10,387 nt of DNA from Enterococcus_C asini_A (GTDB lineage: Bacteria; Bacillota; Bacilli; Lactobacillales; Enterococcaceae). The stretch lies in assembly GCF_031928785.1 (NCBI RefSeq), contig NZ_JARQAL010000012.1; one strand, given 5' to 3'. The notes beneath the pieces are model-generated. The model did not search any database. It saw only the letters and a list, made by a program, of their open reading frames with translations, and was not told the origin of the DNA. Both the position numbers and the translations under genes were made by a program. Of this stretch, positions 6,884-10,387 are shown one piece after another. Every line of letters begins with the position of its first letter. Position 1 is the stretch's first letter.

Positions 6884-7474
6884 ATGGTTCAACAAATCGT
6901 TCTACCCATCAAAGATTCAAATATCTTAAAAATGGTGCAGGATACACTACTTGATAGTTTTCGTGCTGGTCGTCGCAACTATACAATTTTCCAAGTTGGG
7001 AAAGCGACCTTGTTAAGAGTAAGTGATGTCATGAAACTTAAAAAATCAGATGTCTTTAATCCTGATGGAACGGTTAAACAAACCGCTTTTATTCATGATC
7101 AAAAAACAGGAAAAGCGAATACGTTATATTTGAAACCAGTACAACAAGATTTATTAATTTATCATGATTGGCTGGTCCAACAAAATATGAATTCTCAATG
7201 GTTATTTCCATCAACCTCTCGAACAGAGCGCCATATCACTGAAAAGCAATTTTATAAGGTCATGGCGCACGTTGGCGATCTTTTAGGTATCAACTATTTA
7301 GGAACACATACCATGCGTAAAACAGGCGCTTACCGTGTTTATACGCAGTCAAATTATAATATTGGTTTAGTTATGCATTTATTGAACCATTCCAGTGAAG
7401 CTATGACTTTAGCTTATCTCGGTTTAGATCAAGCCAGTCGAGAGAATATGTTAGACCAAATTGATTTTGGGTAA
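6884..7474 (+). CDS. Minimal tyrosine recombinase (FimB/integrase-like)
   Basis: A site-specific recombinase that cuts and rejoins DNA through a covalent 3'-phosphotyrosine. The ATG at 6884 follows AAAGGTGG (6868-6875) with 8 nt spacing; the GTG at 6872 is in frame but lies within the ribosome site region. The 196-residue protein is nearly all catalytic domain: R45 (LLRVSDVMKL), Lys in QKTGK (74 or 77), H142xxR145 (THTMRK), H169 (LLNHSS) and the nucleophile Y178 (LAYLGLD). All catalytic residues are present. The usual N-terminal core-binding domain of about 100 residues is absent, as in FimB/FimE-type inversion enzymes and many small plasmid recombinases. It sits just behind hsdS with its own promoter. 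It could resolve plasmid multimers or invert or exchange DNA such as hsdS segments; the sequence does not decide between these. Confidence 0.9.
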   Translation: MVQQIVLPIKDSNILKMVQDTLLDSFRAGRRNYTIFQVGKATLLRVSDVMKLKKSDVFNPDGTVKQTAFIHDQKTGKANTLYLKPVQQDLLIYHDWLVQQNMNSQWLFPSTSRTERHITEKQFYKVMAHVGDLLGINYLGTHTMRKTGAYRVYTQSNYNIGLVMHLLNHSSEAMTLAYLGLDQASRENMLDQIDFG

Positions 7475-7490
7475 TGAATGTTTAGAATTT

Positions 7491-7520
7491 AGTAGTCGTC
7501 CAAAAACGACTACTTTTTTT
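7491..7520 (+). terminator. Intrinsic terminator after the recombinase
   Basis: Stem AGTAGTCGT (7491-7499) pairs with ACGACTACT (7506-7514) across a 6-nt loop, followed by a run of T to 7520. It starts 17 bp after the recombinase stop and is a textbook rho-independent terminator. Confidence 0.88.
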
Positions 7521-7521
7521 G

Positions 7522-7545
7522 TTAAATCGTCCTTGGACGATTTAA
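7522..7545. repeat. Perfect 11-bp inverted repeat, 2-bp centre
   Basis: TTAAATCGTCC (7522-7532) and its exact reverse complement (7535-7545) flank TT. It begins 2 bp after the terminator T-run. The arms carry AAATCGTCC, which recurs inverted at 7666-7693. It may be a hairpin or a dimeric binding site; as a recombinase core its spacer is shorter than the usual 6-8 bp. Confidence 0.6.
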
Positions 7546-7602
7546 TGCTTTTGACTTGTAAGAACAGGATTGAATGAAGCCATACTGTTCGCATATTTTT
7601 AG

Positions 7603-7647
7603 TGGATGAACAAACAAAATACGAGAGATTTTTTGTTCGTTCATCCA
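7603..7647. repeat. 17-bp inverted repeat with one mismatch
   Basis: The arms 7603-7619 and 7631-7647 (outer ends TGGATGAAC and GTTCATCCA) enclose 11 nt. There is one mismatch. There is no T-run after the right arm, so it is not an obvious terminator. Two overlapping open frames cross this region on both strands but are explained by the palindromes and have no ribosome sites. Confidence 0.6.
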
Positions 7648-7657
7648 TGGTTTTAGG

Positions 7658-7701
7658 AAAAAGAGGGACGATTTTCGTCTTACGAAATCGTCCCTCTTTT
7701 T
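7658..7701. terminator. Long terminator-like hairpin (both orientations)
   Basis: The arms 7658-7678 and 7682-7701 pair over 20 bp with one bulged T and a 3-nt loop. The A5 and T5 ends give a terminator shape on both strands. GGACGATTT and AAATCGTCC in its arms repeat the motif of the palindrome at 7522-7545. Confidence 0.6.
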
Positions 7702-7732
7702 CTTCTTTTTGTATGACAAAAAGAAAGAACTT

Positions 7733-7762
7733 TTGCCCATTTTATTTTTATAAAATGGGCAA
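7733..7762. repeat. Perfect 13-bp inverted repeat
   Basis: TTGCCCATTTTAT (7733-7745) pairs with 7750-7762 across a TTTT loop. No T-run follows. It is one of a row of unrelated hairpins in this gene-free stretch. Confidence 0.6.
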
Positions 7763-7804
7763 TTGGCGTTTGCGTAAAGCAAATCGACACAATCCAAAGG
7801 GGAT

Positions 7805-7833
7805 AAAAGGGGAAAGTGAAACTTCCCCTTTTT
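7805..7833 (+). terminator. Terminator-like hairpin
   Basis: AAAAGGGGAA..AGT (7805-7817) pairs with ACTTCCCC plus T5 (7821-7833) with one bulge and a 3-nt loop. It has intrinsic terminator form, but no gene is seen between it and the terminator at 7491, so what it would terminate is unclear. Confidence 0.5.
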
Positions 7834-7930
7834 CAAGCCACATTGTAATACAAGAACGAAAAGTATTACTACTCATGATTGGTTGAATGGAGGCAAATGA
7901 AATAAAATTCAAATACATGAGCGAAGCGAA

Positions 7931-7951
7931 TTTTAATAAACACGCTTGACG
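7931..7951 (+). repeat. 21-bp inverted repeat bracketing the oriT region, left copy
   Basis: It matches the reverse complement of 8187-8207 at 20 of 21 bases (ends ACACGCTTGACG). The two copies enclose a 236-bp interval holding a terminator hairpin and both oriT-like cores. It contains the TTGACG word also clustered in repX. Confidence 0.7.
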
Positions 7952-7952
7952 G

Positions 7953-7994
7953 AAAAAGAGTACAGATCACTTACGTGAAACTGTACTCTTTTTT
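7953..7994 (+). terminator. Strong hairpin terminator next to oriT
   Basis: AAAAAGAGTACAG (7953-7965) pairs with CTGTACTC plus T6 (7981-7994), and the apex is extended by TCAC/GTGA (7967-7970 with 7975-7978). The A-run on the left gives it terminator form on both strands, so it may stop - strand transcription coming through the oriT region as well as + strand transcription. Confidence 0.75.
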
Positions 7995-8008
7995 AGCACA
8001 AACCTATC

Positions 8009-8051
8009 AATTTTTCGTAAGAAAAATTTGGTGGGTATAAGTGCGCCCTTA
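8009..8051 (+). other. oriT: oriT-like site, copy 1 (RSF1010/pSK41-type nick core)
   Basis: A perfect 8-bp hairpin (AATTTTTC 8009-8016 with GAAAAATT 8021-8028) is followed by TATAAGTGCGCCCTTA (8036-8051). Hairpin plus AAGTGCGCCCT is the arrangement of the RSF1010/R1162 oriT and of staphylococcal pSK41/pGO1 oriT, which are nicked by MOBQ-type relaxases after TAAGTGCG. By analogy the nick falls between 8045 and 8046 on this strand. A second small hairpin, CCCTTAG/CTAAGGG (8046-8052 with 8062-8068), begins right at the nick. No relaxase gene is on the plasmid, so transfer would need one in trans. Confidence 0.8.
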
Positions 8052-8111
8052 GTAAAAATCGCTAAGGGAATATTTTTCAAATTAATTTTGTAGACACGCA
8101 CCCCTTGTTTT

Positions 8112-8145
8112 TAAGGGCGCACTTATACCCCTAAATTTCATTTAG
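8112..8145 (-). other. oriT: oriT-like site, copy 2, inverted
   Basis: The - strand reads GGGTATAAGTGCGCCCTTA across 8130-8112, identical over 19 bp to 8033-8051. A perfect 6-bp hairpin (8131-8136 with 8140-8145) lies upstream of it on this strand, as required for an oriT of this type, but with arm sequence unlike copy 1. The expected nick lies between 8118 and 8117 on the - strand. Function of this copy is less certain because its hairpin is shorter and different. Confidence 0.65.
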
Positions 8146-8186
8146 TGGTAATTGTGCTATAAAACTTAATTTACATTTCGTTTTAT

Positions 8187-8207
8187 CGTCAAGCGTGTTT
8201 GTTAAAA
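8187..8207 (-). repeat. 21-bp inverted repeat bracketing the oriT region, right copy
   Basis: It begins CGTCAAGCGTGT on the + strand and pairs with 7931-7951. It lies immediately downstream of the stop codon of the - strand gene at 8209-8472. Confidence 0.7.
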
Positions 8208-8208
8208 C

Positions 8209-8472
8209 TCACGTTGTTCGTGTGATACTGTCGGCGTATTTTTTTATTGCTCGTAAATAGTCATGATAGGCTTCTAGTTCTTCAAGAGATAATTTAAATA
8301 AATTAATTTGATTCATATTTGATAATTGATTTAGCAAATTTGTTTGTAGGTTTGTCGAATCGCTTTTATCGAGTTCATTATTTAAAACATAGTTCAACAT
8401 TTTTGAGTGAATCGCTGATTGAAATTCATTGATTATCTCAATTTCAAATGTTTTTCTGTAATCTAATGTCAT
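8209..8472 (-). CDS. Small helical protein of unknown function next to oriT
   Basis: I do not recognise this gene. The - strand ATG at 8472 follows AAGGGAG with about 9 nt spacing, giving 87 residues that begin MTLDYRKTFEIEIINEF; an in-frame ATG 14 codons earlier (8514) has no ribosome site. The protein is polar, predicted mostly helical, with Asn/Leu-rich middle (TNLQTNLLNQLSNMNQINLF) and a final helix ELEAYHDYLRAIKKYADS. It has no signal peptide, membrane segment or cysteine. It is the only gene read from the - strand and points at the oriT region, with its stop next to the right 21-bp repeat. A mobilisation accessory or a remnant of a mob operon is possible by location only. A weak TTGATT box lies upstream near 8545-8550 without a good -10. 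Confidence 0.65.
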   Translation of the reverse strand: MTLDYRKTFEIEIINEFQSAIHSKMLNYVLNNELDKSDSTNLQTNLLNQLSNMNQINLFKLSLEELEAYHDYLRAIKKYADSITRTT

Positions 8473-8584
8473 GTTGTTTGCTCCCTTCTGGTTTCGCTTT
8501 GCACAACTAAACATTTACTTTTAATTAAACAGACTTCGCTAGTTTAATCAAAAATAAACGTGCGAATAAAAAGCAAATCATTTT

Positions 8585-8626
8585 TAAAGATCATAAAATG
8601 CGTTCTAAGGCGTTTTATGATCTTTA
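8585..8626. repeat. 17-bp inverted repeat hairpin
   Basis: The arms 8585-8601 (starts TAAAGATCATAAAA) and 8610-8626 pair with a single G-T wobble around an 8-nt loop. No long T-run follows in either direction. It lies upstream of the - strand gene and at the left edge of the origin region; it may insulate the origin from transcription. Confidence 0.6.
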
Positions 8627-9179
8627 GGTGTAATTTATGCTCTTTACTTTTAAAAAGCCTGTATCAGCTTGATATTAGTGTTTAAATTGATTTTAACCTA
8701 ATTTTAGGGTGCTTACTTCTTTTTGGGTGCGCTAGTTTATTCAAAAGGAATCCTGTAAATAAAAAAGTAACCTGTTCCACAAAGCTCTATTTTTAGTTTT
8801 AAGGGGGTTTTTGTTCTAAGTCTGCTTTTGGGTTGTTAGGGCTTGCCCTGACCGTCTGTAAGACGCTTGATTGCGTGATATGAGTATTTAGCTAGTCAAA
8901 CAGTTAAAACAGCTTATATGAGCAATTAGAGGGAATCCAATAAATTCCTAAAAGTGGTTTTGATCTTTTCTTTTAGCGAGTGAACGAAGTGAACGCTGCA
9001 AGTAAAATGTGAGCGTGGTTTTCGCTCACTCCTTTTTTGATGACTTTGACCTTTATTTTTACATTTTTGAAAAAAATAAAAAAAAGGCGAAGCCTATATT
9101 ACATTTATCTTATATATTTTATTCTTTTGTTTCTTTTGCGTGGAAAAAAAGTCAGTGGTAGCAAGTAAGGACAGATTTT
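8627..9179. other. Gene-free AT-rich origin-proximal region
   Basis: No gene with a ribosome site is seen. The stretch resembles the sequence left of the iterons in lactococcal theta plasmids, from memory. It contains two adjacent hairpins, 8835-8852 (AGGGC TT GCCCT core) and 8853-8865 (CGTCT GTA AGACG); a tandem GTGAACG pair near 8981-8996; a terminator-like hairpin at 9009; and a strongly AT-rich tract (about 9050-9135) broken only by AGGCGAAGCCT, suitable as the duplex-opening element. TGTTCCACA near 8773-8781 is only a weak DnaA-box match. Confidence 0.6.
9009..9038 (+). terminator. Terminator-like hairpin left of the origin
   Basis: GTGAGCG (9009-9015) pairs with CGCTCAC (9023-9029), followed by TCC and T6 (9033-9038). 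It would shield the AT-rich origin from transcription coming from the left. Confidence 0.5.
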
Positions 9180-9260
9180 TATAGCAACAAAAAACGATGT
9201 ATATAGCAACAAAAAACGATGTATATAGCAACAAAAAACGATGTATATAGCAACAAAAAC
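9180..9260 (+). repeat. Replication iterons: three perfect 22-bp repeats plus a partial fourth
   Basis: Exact tandem 22-bp units at 9180-9201, 9202-9223 and 9224-9245 (each begins TATAGCAACAAAAAACGA and ends TGTA), then a 15-bp partial unit (9246-9260). Three and a bit 22-bp iterons directly before the repB promoter is the hallmark of lactococcal theta origins and is where RepB binds. The AT-rich tract to the left is the likely opening site. Spacers are absent, so this is not a CRISPR array. Confidence 0.95.
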
Positions 9261-9279
9261 TTGATTAAGTTGCTATATA
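9244..9279. promoter_or_regulatory. Inverted half-iteron operator overlapping the repB promoter
   Basis: TATATAGCAAC (9244-9254, part of the last iteron) is matched by its exact reverse complement at 9269-9279, which lies between the -35 and -10 boxes. RepB binding there would block the promoter, the usual autorepression route in this family. This assignment is from family knowledge plus position. Confidence 0.7.
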
Positions 9280-9289
9280 TTTGTATAAT
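9261..9289 (+). promoter_or_regulatory. repB promoter
   Basis: TTGATT (9261-9266) and TATAAT (9284-9289) are separated by exactly 17 bp, a strong sigma-A-type promoter. Transcription should start near 9296. It probably serves repB, repX and the three hsd genes, since no other promoter is evident before hsdR. Confidence 0.85.
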
Positions 9290-9291
9290 GA

Positions 9292-9333
9292 AAGCATAGA
9301 GAAAATTGACGTCTAAATCACTTCTCTATGCTT
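9292..9333 (+). promoter_or_regulatory. Hairpin in the repB mRNA leader
   Basis: AAGCATAGAGAA (9292-9303) pairs with 9322-9333 around an 18-nt loop. It falls at the predicted 5' end of the repB message and ends 18 nt before the ribosome site. The loop holds TTGACGTC, including the same TTGACG word clustered in repX. It could stabilise the mRNA or be a protein target; there is no T-run, so it is not a terminator. Confidence 0.55.
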
Positions 9334-9364
9334 AATCACAAAACACTCACAAAGGAGTATTTCT

Positions 9365-10387
9365 ATGTCTATTATATCAGAAAATCAAAAGCAGGTGTAT
9401 ACCTTGAATGAAATCGAAAAACGTAAAGTGGTCGAGCATAATAGCTTGATCACTTCAATCGCTAAAATGCAAAAGACCGCTTTAAAAATGTTTGAATTAG
9501 CCGTGTCTTGCATTGATACAGAAAATCCGCCCAAAGATAATATAATCTATCTTTCAAAAAAAGAATTATTTTCTTTTTTTGATGTATCTTCAGCAAGTAA
9601 ACATACTCGTTTTAAAGAAGCGATTGAGTATATGCAGAAACAAGCTTTTTTTCAAATCAAAGAAGAAAAAAATAAAGGGTATGAAATGACAAGTATCGTC
9701 CCAATACCAACTGTTAAATGGAACAGCTACAATGATGATGTAATGATACAATTTAATCAATTTATTATGCCTTATCTGATTGATTTAAAGGCAGAATTTA
9801 CACAGTATAAAATCTCTGAATTGAAAGAACTTAATAGCAAGTACAGTCTTATCTTATATCGTTGGTTAGCTATGAATTATAGCCAGTACGAGCATTATAG
9901 TGTTAAAGGTGGACGGAGAGCCGAGCAAGTGGAAGCCTACCGCAACCCCTCAATCACAGTGAAAGAGTTGCGAGAAATCACTGATACGATTAATGAATAT
10001 ACACGTTTTCAAAGTTTTGAAAACCGTGTATTAAAAAATGCCATTGAAGAAATCAACGCCCATACATCCTTTAACGTGTCTTATGAGAAAGTCAAAAAAG
10101 GACGTTCGATTGATTCTATTGTTTTTCATATTGAGAAGAAACGCCGAGCGGACGATAACAGCTACAAGTTGGAAGATACGGCTTTTCAAGTAGATAAAAA
10201 GCAAAAAGAACAAAGCGAAGCGGTTCTAGTTAAGCAGGCAATGGAAAGCAAGTACACACGGTTATTGTTGGATAATATGCTATTAAGTCCTTATGAAATG
10301 ACCGATACGTCACTTATGGCAGGTTTGCAAAAGAACGTCTATCCGTTGTATGACGAGTTAAAGGAATTAAGAGGATTGAATGGGGTC
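9365..10387 (+). CDS. repB: Theta replication initiator RepB (N-terminal 341 codons; continues at position 1)
   Basis: This is the initiator that binds the iterons and opens the origin for theta replication. The ATG at 9365 follows AAAGGAG (9351-9357) with 7 nt spacing. The frame stays open to the window edge and continues in register at the start of the window, stopping at 195. Counting the redundant 27 bases once gives 396 residues, close to the usual 385-400 for lactococcal RepB. Residues 1 to about 230 form the Rep_3 winged-helix initiator part, with recognisable stretches such as SVKGGRRAEQVEAYRNPS (about 183-200) and KKGRSIDSIVFHI (about 245-257). The remainder resembles the L. lactis RepB C-terminal domain. 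Iterons and a sigma-A-like promoter lie immediately upstream, and repX overlaps its 3' end. Assignment rests on remembered family sequence; the family is clear, the exact replicon subtype is not. Confidence 0.95.
   Translation, partial: MSIISENQKQVYTLNEIEKRKVVEHNSLITSIAKMQKTALKMFELAVSCIDTENPPKDNIIYLSKKELFSFFDVSSASKHTRFKEAIEYMQKQAFFQIKEEKNKGYEMTSIVPIPTVKWNSYNDDVMIQFNQFIMPYLIDLKAEFTQYKISELKELNSKYSLILYRWLAMNYSQYEHYSVKGGRRAEQVEAYRNPSITVKELREITDTINEYTRFQSFENRVLKNAIEEINAHTSFNVSYEKVKKGRSIDSIVFHIEKKRRADDNSYKLEDTAFQVDKKQKEQSEAVLVKQAMESKYTRLLLDNMLLSPYEMTDTSLMAGLQKNVYPLYDELKELRGLNGV
10361..10387. repeat. Terminal redundancy showing a closed circle (right copy)
   Basis: Identical to bases 1-27. Removing one copy closes the plasmid at 10,360 bp and leaves repB intact. 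Confidence 0.93.

Larger units (their letters stand above)
7521..7930. other. Gene-free, hairpin-rich interval
   Basis: I see no credible gene here. Open frames on both strands across about 7522-7886 consist largely of palindrome arms, lack ribosome sites and overlap each other. The interval holds four strong hairpins (7522, 7603, 7658, 7805), a fifth perfect one at 7733, and a weak GAACAG/CTGTTC pair (7562-7590). Near its right end, 7904-7934 has AAAATTC and GAATTTT flanking a GCGAAGC stretch. Confidence 0.6.

Noticed and set aside
7522..7886. Open frames on both strands (7602-7886 + and 7522-7836 -)
   Set aside because: They are formed by palindrome arms, overlap each other, lack ribosome sites and have a low-complexity Phe/Lys composition.
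7889..7950. Tiny ORFs after GGAGG near 7889 (MK stop) and MSEANFNKHA near 7917
   Set aside because: The first is two codons long and the second has no ribosome site of its own; nothing supports translation.
8209..8514. Toxin-antitoxin call for the small - strand gene
   Set aside because: It stands alone, with no partner gene and no recognisable toxin or antitoxin motif.
9180..9260. Possible CRISPR array from the tandem repeats
   Set aside because: The repeats are directly adjacent with no spacers and sit at the repB promoter; they are replication iterons.

Overview
The window is a complete small circular plasmid, opened inside its replication gene. Bases 1-27 repeat bases 10361-10387 exactly, and the repB reading frame runs through the join without a shift. 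The unique circle is therefore about 10,360 bp. The host is a low-GC Gram-positive lactic acid bacterium (Lactobacillales). The best-supported setting is the lactococcal theta-replicating (pCI305/pWV02-type) plasmid family, because it has tandem 22-bp iterons, a Rep_3/RepB initiator with the L. lactis RepB C-terminal domain, and a RepX/DUF536 gene directly downstream. Such plasmids also occur in Tetragenococcus, Enterococcus and Streptococcus thermophilus, so the species is not fixed.

Layout on the + strand: an AT-rich, hairpin-bearing origin (about 8515-9300) with three full iterons and a fourth partial one; the repB promoter; then repB (9365 through the join to 195), repX (188-778), hsdR (789-3866), hsdM (3866-5461) and hsdS (5454-6683). 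These five genes overlap or lie at most 10 bp apart, so they look like one transcription unit read from the iteron-controlled repB promoter. The cargo is a full Type I restriction-modification system. A strong hairpin follows hsdS. After it, an extended -10 promoter drives a 20-codon leader ORF and a minimal 196-residue tyrosine recombinase. The next 500 bp (7491-7994) hold no convincing gene but carry a string of strong, dissimilar hairpins. Beyond them is a mobilisation locus without a relaxase: two RSF1010/pSK41-type nick cores in opposite orientation (8033-8051 and 8112-8130), enclosed by a 21-bp inverted repeat. A small unidentified gene (8209-8472) reads toward them from the - strand.

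How it fits together: RepB binds the iterons to start theta replication and probably represses its own promoter through an inverted half-iteron. Because hsdRMS lies behind repB-repX, restriction dosage may follow replication control. The recombinase could resolve plasmid multimers or take part in hsdS variation; no target site is proven. The oriT-like sites would let the plasmid move using a MOBQ-type relaxase supplied in trans. The least expected features are a cluster of seven CGTCAA words inside repX, including a 25-nt palindrome (a candidate operator or centromere-like site), the paired inverted oriT cores, and the in-frame leader ORF ahead of the recombinase.
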